64,000 bases of DNA from Streptomyces sp. Edi4 (GTDB lineage Bacteria > Actinomycetota > Actinomycetes > Streptomycetales > Streptomycetaceae), in the NCBI RefSeq assembly GCF_040253615.1, contig NZ_JBEJGY010000004.1, positions 6,634,001 through 6,698,000 on the forward strand, in the 5' to 3' direction. Within the stretch, counting starts at the first letter, position 1, and every line of letters starts with the position of its first letter. Below, in pieces: positions 17,549-26,838 of the stretch. Below the pieces are notes generated by a model. That model did not search any database and was not told the DNA's origin. It saw only the letters and a program-made list of their open reading frames with translations. The position numbers and the translations under genes were made by a program.

Positions 17549-18222
17549 CCATCCGCCTGCTCATCGTCGACGACGACCCCCTGGTCCGCGCGGGCCTCGG
17601 GCTCATGCTCGGCGGCGCCGACGACATCGAGATCGTCGGCGAGGCCGCCGACGGCGAAGGGGTGGACCAACTGGCCCTGGAACTGCGGCCGGACGTGGTG
17701 CTCATGGACATCCGCATGCCCCGCGTGGACGGCCTGAGCGCCACCGAGACGCTGCGCGCCCGCCCCGACGCGCCCGAGGTCGTCGTCCTGACCACCTTCC
17801 ACGCCGACGAACAGGTGCTGCGGGCCCTGCGCGCGGGCGCCGCCGGGTTCGTTCTCAAGGACACCCCGCCGGCCGAGATCGTCGCCGCCGTACGCCGCGT
17901 CGCGCACGGCGACCCGTTCCTCTCGCCGGCCGTCCTGCGTCAGCTGATGGCGCGGGTGTCGCACACCACCGGCGCGCCCGTGGACCGCGCGGCCCGGGCC
18001 AGGGCGCGCGTGGCGCTGCTCGCCGAGCGCGAACGGGAGGTCGCCGTCGCCGTCGGCCGGGGCCTTTCCAACGCGGAGATCTCCGCGAGCCTGTATCTGA
18101 GCGTGCCCACCGTGAAGACCCATGTGTCGCGCGTGCTGGCCAAGCTCGGTCTCAACAACCGTGTGCAGATCGCCCTGTTGGCGCACGAGGCCGGGCTCCT
18201 CGACGACGGGGGCGGCGATTAG
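17545..18222 (+). CDS. NarL/LuxR-type response regulator
   Basis: A 225-residue regulator with receiver domain (VDDDPLVRAG, Asp55 in VLMDIRMPRVDG, LTTFH, VLKDTPP) and a LuxR helix-turn-helix (EREVAVAVGRGLSNAEI, VPTVKTHVSRVLAKLGL). ATG 17545 overlaps the kinase stop; an in-frame GTG at 17536 is less likely. It is the cognate partner of the upstream kinase. The following P450 gene starts 31 bases later with its own GGAGG. Confidence 0.95.
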   Translation: MTIRLLIVDDDPLVRAGLGLMLGGADDIEIVGEAADGEGVDQLALELRPDVVLMDIRMPRVDGLSATETLRARPDAPEVVVLTTFHADEQVLRALRAGAAGFVLKDTPPAEIVAAVRRVAHGDPFLSPAVLRQLMARVSHTTGAPVDRAARARARVALLAEREREVAVAVGRGLSNAEISASLYLSVPTVKTHVSRVLAKLGLNNRVQIALLAHEAGLLDDGGGD

Positions 18223-18253
18223 GCCGAGGCGAAACCCAACGGAGGGCGCCCTC

Positions 18254-19444
18254 ATGGACGTTGTCGATCTGGCCGAGTACGCTGACGATTTCACCGCCAA
18301 CCCCTATCCGGTCTACGCGGAGCTGCGCGCGGCGGGCCCCGCCCACCGCGTGCGCGTCCCGGCCACCGGCGCGGAGGTGTGGCTGGTCGTGGGGTACGAG
18401 GAGGCGAGAGCGGCGCTCGCCGATCCCCGCCTCTGCAAGGACTGGCGCCGCCACACCGGCGAGGACAGCACCGAACTGCCGGTCGGCGCCAACATGCTGG
18501 AGACCGATCCGCCCCAGCACACCCGGCTGCGCAAGCTGGTGGCGCGCGAGTTCACCCCGCGCCGCGTCGAGGCCCTGCGCCCCCGTGTCCAGGAGGTCAC
18601 CGACGCGCTCGTCGATGCCATGCTGACCGCGCCCTCGCGCACCGCCGACCTCGTCGACGCCCTGGCCTTCCCACTCCCCATGACCGTGATCGCCGAGCTC
18701 ATCGGCGTGCCCGAGCTCGACCGCGCCGCCTTTCGCGTGCTGTCCAACGAGGCCGTCGCGCCGCTCACGCAGGACGGGGGAGAGAAGGCCGTCCGCGAGC
18801 TCGGCGGTTATCTGGCCGGCCTGATCGAGGACAAGCGCGCCGCCGGGCCCGGCGACGACCTCCTGAGCGCCCTGATCCGCACCCGCGACGAGGACGGCGA
18901 CCGGCTCTCCCGGGACGAGCTCGTCGGCATGGCCTTCCTGCTGCTGGTCGCGGGCCACGAGACGACCGTCAACCTGATTTCCAACGGCATACGCGATCTG
19001 CTGACCCACCCCGAGCAACTGGCCGCGCTGCGCGCCGACTTCGACGGGCTCCTCGACGGCGCCGTCGAGGAGGTGCTGCGCCACGAGGGCCCGGTCGAGA
19101 ACGCCACGTACCGCATCGCGCGCGAGGACATCCGGATCGGTGAGGCGCTGATCCCGGCCGGCGCGCCCGTCCTGGTCGCGCTGGCCTCGGCGGGCCGCGA
19201 CCCCGAGCGCCACGCCGAACCGGACCGCTTCGACATCCGGCGCGCCCCCGGAAGCCACCTCGCCTTCGGCCACGGCATCCACTTCTGCCTCGGCGCCCCG
19301 CTGGCCCGCATGGAGGGCGGGATCGCGATCCGCACCCTTCTGGAGCGGGCCCCGCGCCTTCAACTGGACGTCGACAACAAGGAGTTGGAGTGGCTGCCCG
19401 GCATGCTGATCCGGGGCGTGCGCCATCTGCCGGTGCGCTGGTGA
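18254..19444 (+). CDS. Cytochrome P450 (CYP107-like), first of a paralogous pair
   Basis: A 396-residue soluble bacterial P450. The I-helix reads LLLVAGHETTVNLISNGI, the K-helix ExxR lies in EEVLRHEGP, and the heme loop is FGHGIHFCLGAPLAR. It begins DLAEYADDFTANPYPVYAELRA and ends HLPVRW, nearly the same frame as the P450 at 20405 (roughly 60 percent alike by eye). No ferredoxin gene is adjacent. It follows a two-component pair by 31 bases, so it may be under that system's control. Substrate unknown. Start ATG 18254 follows GGAGG at 18241. Confidence 0.95.
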   Translation: MDVVDLAEYADDFTANPYPVYAELRAAGPAHRVRVPATGAEVWLVVGYEEARAALADPRLCKDWRRHTGEDSTELPVGANMLETDPPQHTRLRKLVAREFTPRRVEALRPRVQEVTDALVDAMLTAPSRTADLVDALAFPLPMTVIAELIGVPELDRAAFRVLSNEAVAPLTQDGGEKAVRELGGYLAGLIEDKRAAGPGDDLLSALIRTRDEDGDRLSRDELVGMAFLLLVAGHETTVNLISNGIRDLLTHPEQLAALRADFDGLLDGAVEEVLRHEGPVENATYRIAREDIRIGEALIPAGAPVLVALASAGRDPERHAEPDRFDIRRAPGSHLAFGHGIHFCLGAPLARMEGGIAIRTLLERAPRLQLDVDNKELEWLPGMLIRGVRHLPVRW

Positions 19445-19445
19445 C

Positions 19446-20225
19446 TCACGCCTTGCGGGCGGCCCGCGCCCGCTTGCGGTGCTCGCCGCGCAGCACCAGC
19501 GAGGGCCACTCGTCCCCGTACGCCCCACAGGCACACAGCGACCACAGCGACCACTGCTGCGGCACCGAGTAGTACGGCACGAGCACCTGGGCCGTGCGCA
19601 GTCGCGACAGCTTGACCGGCACGAGTGCGGGCAGGACGTCCGGCGCCTGCCCGGCCAGGATCGCCCGGCGGCACGAGGGGCAGGCGGGGCGCCGGTCGGC
19701 CGCCGCCTCGCGTGGGCCGGTGCGCCGCCTGGCCCGTTGGCGGTGCTGCTTGCGGACGGGGGAGTGGGCGTCCTCGGCCGCCGTGTGCAGCGGGTTGTAG
19801 AAACACCGCCGGGCGGGCTTGGGGGCCGGCTGCCCGGCGGCCCGGGCCTGGACCGCCGCGAACCGTTCGAGGGCGCGGTCGGCGAGGACGGACGCGGCCG
19901 CGAGGTCGGGCAGATCGGCCGCCTCGTCGAGCAGTTTGCCCGCGGCCTGGAAGGCGTCGAGGGCCCACGCGCAGTCGCTCGCGGCCAGCGGGTCCCCGCC
20001 ACCGGACTCCGACGAGGAATCCGCTCGCGGCAGTTCGGCCGCGCCCAGTACGTCGCCCACGGCCGTCACCCGCGCCGACACCAGCCGCTCCAGCCGCTCC
20101 CGCGCGGCCGCCCACTCCTCAAGGACCAGCTGCTGGCGCTCCTTCGACAGCTCCGCGCCCCGCTGTCCGGGCACGGAGCTGTCGAAGGAGCGCAGCCTGT
20201 CCACGAACCACCAACGCTTGAGCAC
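19446..20225 (-). CDS. Unrecognised protein with a CxxC motif, between two P450s
   Basis: A 259-residue protein I cannot assign. The N-terminal half is helical and Ala/Glu/Leu-rich (LSKERQQLVLEEWAAARERLERLV). The middle has FYNPLHTAAEDAHSPVRKQHRQRARRR, and then a CPSCRRAILAGQAPDVLP segment that could bind zinc together with CACGAYGDEWPSL near the end. Repeats of basic residues suggest nucleic-acid or protein binding. Its stop is one base from the stop of the first P450 (convergent) and it faces the second P450, so its strand is opposite to both. A conserved actinobacterial protein is likely, but this is only an impression. Confidence 0.7.
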   Translation of the reverse strand: MLKRWWFVDRLRSFDSSVPGQRGAELSKERQQLVLEEWAAARERLERLVSARVTAVGDVLGAAELPRADSSSESGGGDPLAASDCAWALDAFQAAGKLLDEAADLPDLAAASVLADRALERFAAVQARAAGQPAPKPARRCFYNPLHTAAEDAHSPVRKQHRQRARRRTGPREAAADRRPACPSCRRAILAGQAPDVLPALVPVKLSRLRTAQVLVPYYSVPQQWSLWSLCACGAYGDEWPSLVLRGEHRKRARAARKA

Positions 20226-20404
20226 CTTGCCTCCTCGCTGTGACCAGGGTAGAAGCCCCAGTGGCCGGCGCGGAGACAGGGGCGGCGGCCGAAGGGGCGG
20301 GCGAGGGCCGGCCAGGGGCGGCGCTGCGCCGGGGGGCTGTGCACGGGCGCGTCCGGCGCCGTATCGTCCGCCGTGTCCATCTCGTCGCCCGGAAGGGGCA
20401 CGCG

Positions 20405-21607
20405 TTGACCACCGAAGCCGTAGTCGATCTCGCCGCGCTGGGTGAGGACTTCACCCGAGACCCCTATCCGGTGTACGCGAAGCTGCGCGCCCTCGGGCCG
20501 GTGCACCGGATCCGGATGCCCGAAGGGGCCGACGCCTGGCTCGTCGTGGGGTACGAGGCGGGGCGGGCCGCGCTCGCCGACGAGCGGCTGTCCAAGGAGT
20601 GGCGCAACGCCGCGCCCGGGCTCGGCGTGCGCCAGGTCTCCTCCGGACCCACGATGCTCAACTCCGACGCGCCCGCCCACACCCGGCTGCGCAAACTGGT
20701 CACCCGCCACTTCACGCCCCGCCGCGTGGAGGAACTGGCCCCGCGTGTGAGGGAGATGACCGACGCGCTGCTCGACTCGATGCTCGCGGCGCCGGAGCGG
20801 CGGGCCGACCTCGTCGAGGCGCTGTCCTTCCCGCTGCCGATCACGGTCATCTGCGAGCTGATCGGCGTCCCCGCACTCGACCGTGACGCCTTTCGCCAGT
20901 GGTCCAACGCCTCCGTCTGCGCGCCCCTGCTCGAAGACCGCATGGCCGGGGCCCGGGCGGTCAACGAGTACCTGACGCGCCTTTTGGAGGACAAGCGCGC
21001 GCACCCCGGCGACGACCTGATCAGCGCCTTGATCCACGCCGCCGACGAGGAGGGCGGCGACCACCTGTCGGGGCCCGAACTGCTCGGCATGGCCTGGCTG
21101 CTCCTGGTCGCGGGCCACGAGACCACCGTCAACCTCATCTCCAACGGCATGCTGGCCCTGCTCGGCCACCCCGACCAACTGGCCGCCCTGCGGGCCGACT
21201 TCGACGGTCTCATCGACAACGCCGTGGAGGAGATGCTGCGCTACGACGGCCCCGTCGAGACGCCGACGTACCGCTTCACCAGGGACCCCGTCGAGATCGC
21301 AGGGACGCTCATTCCCGGGGGCGGCGAGGTGGTTCTGGTGGCGCTGGCCGACGCCGACCGCGACCCCGCGCGCTTCGCGGACCCGGACCGCTTCGACATC
21401 CGGCGCGACGCCCGTGGCCATGTCGCCTTCGGCCACGGCATCCACTACTGCCTGGGCGCGCCGCTGGCCCGCCTCGAAGCCCGCATCGCCGTCCGCGCCC
21501 TGCTGGAGCGCTGCCCGGGGCTCGCCCTCGACATCCACCCGGCGGCCCTGCCCTGGCGCACCGGCATGATGATGCGCGGCCCCGAGCGCCTGCCGGTGCG
21601 CTGGTAG
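20405..21607 (+). CDS. Cytochrome P450 (CYP107-like), second of a paralogous pair
   Basis: A 400-residue P450: I-helix LLLVAGHETTVNLISNGM, K-helix EEMLRYDGPVETPTYR, heme loop FGHGIHYCLGAPLARLEAR, end RLPVRW. It parallels the P450 at 18254 along its full length, including DFTRDPYPVYAKLRA at the N-terminus. The start appears to be TTG at 20405, preceded by GGAAGGGG (20391-20398); no ATG or GTG in frame fits the family's N-terminus. The redox partner and substrate are unknown. The next gene on the other strand ends 2 bases after the stop. Confidence 0.94.
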   Translation: MTTEAVVDLAALGEDFTRDPYPVYAKLRALGPVHRIRMPEGADAWLVVGYEAGRAALADERLSKEWRNAAPGLGVRQVSSGPTMLNSDAPAHTRLRKLVTRHFTPRRVEELAPRVREMTDALLDSMLAAPERRADLVEALSFPLPITVICELIGVPALDRDAFRQWSNASVCAPLLEDRMAGARAVNEYLTRLLEDKRAHPGDDLISALIHAADEEGGDHLSGPELLGMAWLLLVAGHETTVNLISNGMLALLGHPDQLAALRADFDGLIDNAVEEMLRYDGPVETPTYRFTRDPVEIAGTLIPGGGEVVLVALADADRDPARFADPDRFDIRRDARGHVAFGHGIHYCLGAPLARLEARIAVRALLERCPGLALDIHPAALPWRTGMMMRGPERLPVRW

Positions 21608-21608
21608 C

Positions 21609-22610
21609 TCAGCCGCCCGGGATCTCCGCGACCTCCACCACACGGCGCTGGGCGCGCGACCTCTCGCACGCCTCGGCGACGCGCAGCGCGCGCAGGGCCT
21701 CCCGGCCGTCGCAGGGGTTGTCCGCCTCGCCCCGCACCAGGCGGACGAAGGCGTCGAGTTCGGCCTCGTAGGCGGGGGCGAAGCGTTCGAGGAAGCCCGT
21801 CCACGGCTTGTCGGGGCGGCCGGGGCCGTGCGGTTCGGCCGAGGTCAGCGGGGTGCGGTCGTCGAGGCCCACCGCGAACTGGTCGCGCTCCCCGGCCAGT
21901 TCGAGACGTACGTCGTAGCCCGCGCCGTTGCTGCGGGTGGCCGTCGCGGTCACCAGGGTGTCGTCGTCCAGGGTGAGCACGGCGGCCGCGGTGTCGATGT
22001 CACCGGCGGCGCGGAACATCCCGGGCCCGGCGTCCGAGCCCGTCGCGTACACCTCGCGCACCTCGCGGCCCGTCACCCAGCGCACGATGTCGAAGTCGTG
22101 GACCAGGCAGTCGCGGTAGAGCCCGCCGGACAGCGGCAGATACGCGGCGGGCGGCGGCGCCGGGTCGGAGGTGATGGCCCGTACGGTGTGCAGCCGGCCG
22201 AGGCGCCCCGAGCGCACCAGGTCACGGGCGCGCGCGTACCCGGCGTCGAAACGCCGCATGAAGCCGAGCTGGAGCTCGGTGCCCGCCGCTTCGACCGCGT
22301 GCAGCGCCTCCAGGGTGCCCGGCACGTTCAGGGCGATCGGTTTCTCGCAGAAGGCGGGCAGACCCGCGCGGGCCGCGGCCGCGATGAAGGCGGCGTGCGT
22401 GGACGTCGCCGAGGCGATCACCACCGCGTCCACGCCGGTGAAGGCCTCCGGCACGTTCGGCACGGCGCTCGCGCCGGTCAGGGCCGCGACCTCGGCGGCC
22501 CGCGCCGCGTCGGCGTCCGCCACCACCAGCTCCTCGACCGCTGGGTGGCGGGCGAGGACACCCGCGTGGAAGGCGCCGATCCGCCCGGTCCCGATCAGTC
22601 CGATACGCAT
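21609..22610 (-). CDS. Gfo/Idh/MocA-family oxidoreductase (inositol/sugar dehydrogenase-like)
   Basis: A 333-residue NAD(P)-dependent sugar or inositol dehydrogenase. The N-terminal Rossmann motif is IGLIGTGRIGAFHAGVLARH; the family EKP motif is FCEKPIALNV (catalytic Lys); and DCLVHDFDIVRWVTGREV contains the D-x-x-x-H pair of inositol 2-dehydrogenases. It is divergent from a GntR regulator, with a candidate operator between them that is repeated upstream of the sugar ABC operon, so it probably oxidises the sugar or polyol imported by that transporter. Inositol is the first guess, unproven. Confidence 0.88.
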   Translation of the reverse strand: MRIGLIGTGRIGAFHAGVLARHPAVEELVVADADAARAAEVAALTGASAVPNVPEAFTGVDAVVIASATSTHAAFIAAAARAGLPAFCEKPIALNVPGTLEALHAVEAAGTELQLGFMRRFDAGYARARDLVRSGRLGRLHTVRAITSDPAPPPAAYLPLSGGLYRDCLVHDFDIVRWVTGREVREVYATGSDAGPGMFRAAGDIDTAAAVLTLDDDTLVTATATRSNGAGYDVRLELAGERDQFAVGLDDRTPLTSAEPHGPGRPDKPWTGFLERFAPAYEAELDAFVRLVRGEADNPCDGREALRALRVAEACERSRAQRRVVEVAEIPGG

Positions 22611-22640
22611 GGCCACACCGTGGCCGGGACGGATCGTCCT

Positions 22641-22663
22641 GTCAAGACTTTGTCCTGACAATC
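22641..22663 (+). promoter_or_regulatory. Candidate GntR operator, copy A
   Basis: GTCAAGACTTTGTCC followed by TGACAATC; it contains the perfect palindrome TTGTC-CT-GACAA (22650-22661). A near-identical block lies, inverted, at 23511-23533 upstream of the sugar ABC operon. It sits between the divergent dehydrogenase and GntR genes. Confidence 0.6.
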
Positions 22664-22712
22664 GAACTTCACGACTTCCCGTCAACATCCCCGGCGCACT
22701 ACGCTCACGTGC

Positions 22713-23486
22713 GTGCCCAAGCAGCCCAGACCAGCGGCCGATGTCGCGCGACCGCTCCAGCTCAGCGTGGACCGCACCAGCCCGGTCCCGCTGTACTTCC
22801 AGCTCTCGCAGCAGCTGGAGGCGGCCATCGAGAAGGGCACCCTCACGCCCGGCAGCCTCCTCGGCAACGAGATCGAGCTCGCCCAGCGGCTCGGCCTGTC
22901 CCGGCCCACCGTCCGCCAGGCCATCCAGACGCTTGTCGACAAGGGCCTCCTGGTGCGCCGCCGGGGGGTGGGCACCCAGGTCGTGCACAGCCAGGTCAAG
23001 CGCCCGCTGGAACTCAGCAGCCTCTACGACGACCTGGAGGCGGCCGGCCAGAAACCCGCGACCACCGTGCTGCGCAACACCGTGGAGCCGGCCACCGCCG
23101 AGATCGCGGCCGCGCTCGGGCTCACCGAGGGCAGCGACGTCCACCTGGTGGAGCGGCTGCGGTACGCGCACGGCGAGCCCATGGCACGGCTGCGCAACCA
23201 CCTGCCGCCCGGGCTGCTCCCGCTGGACACCGACCACCTGGAGAGCACCGGTCTCTACCGCCTGATGCGGGGCGCGGGCATCACCCTGCACAGCGCGCGT
23301 CAGACCGTGGGGGCGCGGGCGGCCACCGCCCAGGAGGCGGACCTGCTGACCGAGGCCGCAGGGGCGCCGCTGCTCACCATGGAGCGCACCACCTTCGACG
23401 ATACGGGCCGCGCCGTCGAGTTCGGCTCGCACCTCTACCGTGCCTCGCGCTACTCCTTCGAGTTCCAGCTCCTCGTACGCCCTTGA
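22713..23486 (+). CDS. GntR/HutC-family transcriptional regulator
   Basis: A 257-residue regulator. The N-terminal winged helix (about 20-90) reads PLYFQLSQQLEAAIEKG, ELAQRLGLSRPTVRQAIQTLV and GLLVRRRGVGTQV. The C-terminal UTRA sensor domain (about 105-250) ends TFDDTGRAVEFGSHLYRASRYSFEF, typical of sugar-phosphate or inositol-derivative sensors. GTG start at 22713. It lies between the dehydrogenase and the sugar ABC operon; two copies of the same block (22641 and 23511) suggest it represses both and itself. Confidence 0.93.
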   Translation: MPKQPRPAADVARPLQLSVDRTSPVPLYFQLSQQLEAAIEKGTLTPGSLLGNEIELAQRLGLSRPTVRQAIQTLVDKGLLVRRRGVGTQVVHSQVKRPLELSSLYDDLEAAGQKPATTVLRNTVEPATAEIAAALGLTEGSDVHLVERLRYAHGEPMARLRNHLPPGLLPLDTDHLESTGLYRLMRGAGITLHSARQTVGARAATAQEADLLTEAAGAPLLTMERTTFDDTGRAVEFGSHLYRASRYSFEFQLLVRP

Positions 23487-23510
23487 GCCGATTCGGCGCC
23501 GTGCCGGTAA

Positions 23511-23558
23511 GAATGTTCGGACAAAGTATTGACGTTGTCGGGGACCCGCCGCTAGAAC
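23511..23558 (+). promoter_or_regulatory. Sugar operon promoter with GntR operator copy B
   Basis: Read on the minus strand, 23511-23533 is GTCAATACTTTGTCC followed by GAACATTC, matching copy A at GTCAA.ACTTTGTCC..ACA.TC. TTGACG (23529-23534) and TAGAAC (23553-23558), 18 bases apart, may be -35 and -10; the operator overlaps the -35, fitting repression. Confidence 0.55.
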
Positions 23559-23600
23559 TCAACGGCCGCAATCGGGCGGCCGGGACGGAAGGCGGACTCC

Positions 23601-23777
23601 ATGAGCGGACCCCGCACGGCGAGGACGGCGAGCACGGCAAGCACGGCGAACACGGCGGCGGCTCTCGCCGCACCGGCGCGTACGCCCGGCGGCGGACCGT
23701 TCCTGGCCGGGCTCGCGAGCGTCACCGGCAAGGGCGCGCCCATGCTGGAGAAGCGCGCCGCCCGCGGTACCCGATGA
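23601..23777 (+). CDS. Short leader ORF of the sugar ABC operon (doubtful)
   Basis: A 58-codon frame starting ATG 23601 after GGAAGG. The first 20 residues are Thr/Ala/Ser-rich (TARTASTASTANTAAALAA) because the DNA is a series of CGAGCACGG-like 9-base repeats (23618-23655). The rest (PGGGPFLAGLASVTGKGAPM) matches nothing I know. It lies in the 317 bases between the promoter and the binding-protein start. It may be a real small protein, a regulatory leader or chance. Confidence 0.3.
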   Translation: MSGPRTARTASTASTANTAAALAAPARTPGGGPFLAGLASVTGKGAPMLEKRAARGTR

Positions 23778-23875
23778 CCGCCCCGGGACCCGGCGTGACC
23801 CATACTTGGGCGGCCGGGGCAGGCCTGAAGCAGCCCCGGCGGCACCCGGTGGTACAGCAAGAAGGGCACGGCGTC

Positions 23876-24889
23876 GTGGCAAGGGTTGGGACAGGGGTAC
23901 GCGTCATGGGCGCGGTGCTGGCAGTGGCGCTCGGGGTCTCCTTGGCGGGGTGCAGCAGCACCGGCGGCAAGCGCGCCGAGGACGCGCGCAAGTCCGCGCA
24001 GGCCCAGGGCAGGGCCGCGGTGAACACGCCCCGCTGGAAGATCGCGATGGTCACCCACTCGGGTGACGGCGACACGTTCTGGGACATCGTGCAGAGCGGC
24101 GCCAAGCAGGCCGCCCAGAAGGACAACATCGACTTCCTCTACTCGCACAGCGACCAGGGGCAGCAGCAGGCCCAGTTCGTGCAGACCGCGATCGACCAGA
24201 AGGTCGACGGGCTGATCGTCACGCTCGCCAAGCCGGACGCCCTCAAGGACGTCCTCGCCAAGGCCGAGAGGGCCGGCATCCCGGTGGTCACCGTGAACTC
24301 GGGCTCGGAGAAGTCCAAGGAGTTCGGGGCGCTCACCCACATCGGTCAGGACGAGACCATCGCGGGCAAGGCGGTGGGTGACGAGCTCACCAAGCGCGGC
24401 AAGAAGAAGGCGCTCTGCGTCCTGCACGAGCAGGGCAACGTGGGCCATGAGCAGCGCTGCGCCGGCACCAAGGAAACCTTCAAGGGCGAGGTCCAGAACC
24501 TCTACGTCACCGGCACCAACATGCCCGACGTGCAGTCCTCCGTCGAGGCCAAGCTCCAGGCCGATCCCTCCATCGACGCCGTGGTCACCCTCGGCGCGCC
24601 CTTCGCGGACACCGCCGTCAAGGCCAAGCAGTCGGCAGGCAGCTCCGCCGAGATCGACACGTTCGACCTCAACCCCAAGGTGGCCGCGTCCCTGAAGGCC
24701 GGCACCCTCGGCTTCGCCGTCGACCAGCAGCCCTACCTCCAGGGGTACGAGGCCGTCGATCTGCTCTGGCTCTACAAGTACAACGGCGACGTGCTCGGCG
24801 GCGGGCTCCCGGTCCTGACCGGACCGCAGATCGTCACGAAGGACGAGGCCGGCACACTGGCGGCGTACACGGACCGGGGGACGCGATGA
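23876..24889 (+). CDS. Sugar ABC transporter substrate-binding lipoprotein
   Basis: A 337-residue periplasmic-binding-protein type I lipoprotein. A short signal peptide ([17 protein letters not shown]) ends in the lipobox LAGC. The mature part has the family features [59 protein letters not shown] and [20 protein letters not shown]. It captures a sugar or polyol outside the cell. The GTG start at 23876 follows GAAGGG (23861-23866); the longer frame upstream lacks a site. The stop overlaps the permease start (ATGA). Confidence 0.93.
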   Translation: MARVGTGVRVMGAVLAVALGVSLAGCSSTGGKRAEDARKSAQAQGRAAVNTPRWKIAMVTHSGDGDTFWDIVQSGAKQAAQKDNIDFLYSHSDQGQQQAQFVQTAIDQKVDGLIVTLAKPDALKDVLAKAERAGIPVVTVNSGSEKSKEFGALTHIGQDETIAGKAVGDELTKRGKKKALCVLHEQGNVGHEQRCAGTKETFKGEVQNLYVTGTNMPDVQSSVEAKLQADPSIDAVVTLGAPFADTAVKAKQSAGSSAEIDTFDLNPKVAASLKAGTLGFAVDQQPYLQGYEAVDLLWLYKYNGDVLGGGLPVLTGPQIVTKDEAGTLAAYTDRGTR

Positions 24890-25923
24890 CCGCCACGCCC
24901 TTGACCGGGGACGAGCGGCTGCTGCGGCGCTCGGTCTGGCGCAGGATCCTGGGCCGTCCCGAACTCGGCTCGGTGGTCGGCGCCGCCGCCGTCTTCCTCT
25001 TCTTCGCGGTCGTCGCCGACAGCTTCCTGCGCCCCTCGAGCCTGTCCACCGTCCTGTACGCGGCCTCCACGATCGGCATCATGGCGGTGCCGGTGGCGCT
25101 GCTCATGATCGGCGGCGAGTTCGACCTGTCGGCCGGTGTCCTGGTGACGACATCGGCTCTCGTCTCCTCGATGTTCAGCTACCAGATGACCGCGAACGTA
25201 TGGGTGGGCGTGGGTGTCTCGCTCCTGGTCACCCTCGCCATCGGCGCCTTCAACGGCTTCATGCTGACCCGCACCAAGCTGCCCAGCTTCATCATCACGC
25301 TCGGCACCTTCTTGATGCTGACCGGCCTCAACCTCGGCTTCACCAAGCTGATCAGCGGCACGGTCTCGACGAAGTCCATCTCCGACATGGAGGGCTTCGA
25401 GTCCGCGAAGAAGCTCTTCGCGTCCCAGTTCAGCATCGGCTCCGTCGACCTGAAGGTGACCATCCTGTGGTGGGCCGCGCTGATCGCGGTGGCCACCTGG
25501 ATCCTGCTGCGGACCCGCTTCGGCAACTGGATCTTCGCCGTGGGCGGCGGCGCGGACGCGGCCCGCGCGGTCGGCGTACCGGTCTTCCGGACGAAGATCG
25601 GCCTCTACATGGGTGTCGCCCTCGCGGCCTGGATCTCCGGCCAGCACCTGCTGTTCTCCTACGAGGTGGTGCAGTCGGGCGAGGGCGTCGGCAACGAGCT
25701 GATCTACATCATCGCGGCCGTCATCGGCGGCTGCCTGATCACCGGGGGCTACGGCTCGGCGATCGGCTCCGCCGTCGGCGCGTTCATCTTCGGCATGACC
25801 AGCAAGGGCATCGTGTACGCGGAGTGGAACCCGGACTGGTTCAAGTTCTTCCTCGGCGCGATGCTTCTCCTCGCCACCCTGCTCAACGCCTGGGTGCGCA
25901 AGCGGGCGGAGGCGACAGCATGA
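24886..25923 (+). CDS. Sugar ABC transporter permease (RbsC/BPD_transp_2 type)
   Basis: A 345-residue permease with about ten helices. [20 protein letters not shown] is the characteristic loop of the ribose/xylose-type permeases, followed by [14 protein letters not shown] and [20 protein letters not shown]. One permease with a single-domain ATPase matches the fructose (Frc) or inositol-type CUT2 transporters. It overlaps the binding protein and the ATPase genes by 4 bases each, so the three are translated together. Confidence 0.94.
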   Translation: MTATPLTGDERLLRRSVWRRILGRPELGSVVGAAAVFLFFAVVADSFLRPSSLSTVLYAASTIGIMAVPVALLMIGGEFDLSAGVLVTTSALVSSMFSYQMTANVWVGVGVSLLVTLAIGAFNGFMLTRTKLPSFIITLGTFLMLTGLNLGFTKLISGTVSTKSISDMEGFESAKKLFASQFSIGSVDLKVTILWWAALIAVATWILLRTRFGNWIFAVGGGADAARAVGVPVFRTKIGLYMGVALAAWISGQHLLFSYEVVQSGEGVGNELIYIIAAVIGGCLITGGYGSAIGSAVGAFIFGMTSKGIVYAEWNPDWFKFFLGAMLLLATLLNAWVRKRAEATA

Positions 25924-26759
25924 CGACCACACCGGACATGGCGGCACCGGACACGGCGGCCGGGGAGACGGCCCTCGTCGAGCTCGACGACGTCAGCAAG
26001 TACTACGGCAACATCCGCGCCCTGCAAGGCGTCACCCTGGAAGTCCACGCCGGGCAGATCACCTGTGTCCTCGGGGACAACGGCGCCGGCAAGTCCACCC
26101 TCATCAAGATCATCGCGGGTCTGCACCGGCACGACGCGGGCGCCTTCCGCATCGAGGGAGAGGACGTCCACCTGAGCAACCCCCGCGAAGCCCTGGACCG
26201 GGGCATCGCCACCGTCTACCAGGACCTGGCGGTGGTCCCGCTCATGCCGGTGTGGCGCAACTTCTTCCTCGGCTCCGAGCCGACCAGGGGAGCGGGGCCC
26301 TTCAAGCGCCTGGACGTCGAGAAGATGCGCGCCACCACCCGCGCGGAGCTGCTGCGCATGGGCATCGACCTGCGCGACGTCGACCAGCCCATCGGCACCC
26401 TGTCCGGCGGCGAGCGCCAGTGCGTGGCCATCGCGCGCGCGGTCCACTTCGGCGCCAAGGTCCTCGTACTCGACGAGCCGACCGCCGCGCTCGGCGTGAA
26501 GCAGTCGGGGGTCGTCCTGAAGTACGTGGCGGCCGCCCGCGACGCCGGTCTCGGCGTGGTTCTCATCACGCACAACCCCCACCACGCCTACCTCGTCGGG
26601 GACCGTTTCGTCCTCCTCAAGCGCGGCACGATGACCGGCAGCCATCTGCGCTCGGACATCACCCTGGACGAGCTCACCCGCCAGATGGCGGGCGGCAGCG
26701 AGCTCGAAGAGCTCAGCCACGAACTCCAGAGGTCCGGCGCGAGCGAGGACCCGGCCTAG
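25920..26759 (+). CDS. Sugar ABC transporter ATP-binding protein (single domain, FrcA-like)
   Basis: A 279-residue ATPase: Walker [16 protein letters not shown]-loop [20 protein letters not shown], signature [16 protein letters not shown], Walker [14 protein letters not shown]-loop [15 protein letters not shown]. The YQDLAV and single-domain length separate it from the double-domain RbsA type and match the FrcA group. It overlaps the permease by 4 bases. ROK kinase follows after 79 bases. Confidence 0.94.
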   Translation: MTTTPDMAAPDTAAGETALVELDDVSKYYGNIRALQGVTLEVHAGQITCVLGDNGAGKSTLIKIIAGLHRHDAGAFRIEGEDVHLSNPREALDRGIATVYQDLAVVPLMPVWRNFFLGSEPTRGAGPFKRLDVEKMRATTRAELLRMGIDLRDVDQPIGTLSGGERQCVAIARAVHFGAKVLVLDEPTAALGVKQSGVVLKYVAAARDAGLGVVLITHNPHHAYLVGDRFVLLKRGTMTGSHLRSDITLDELTRQMAGGSELEELSHELQRSGASEDPA

Positions 26760-26838
26760 TCCGGCGTCGCCGCCCCGGCCCCGGGGCGGCGTCGGCGCGC
26801 GAGGTCCCCGCCGCGTCCGGATGGCAGAATCGGCCCCG

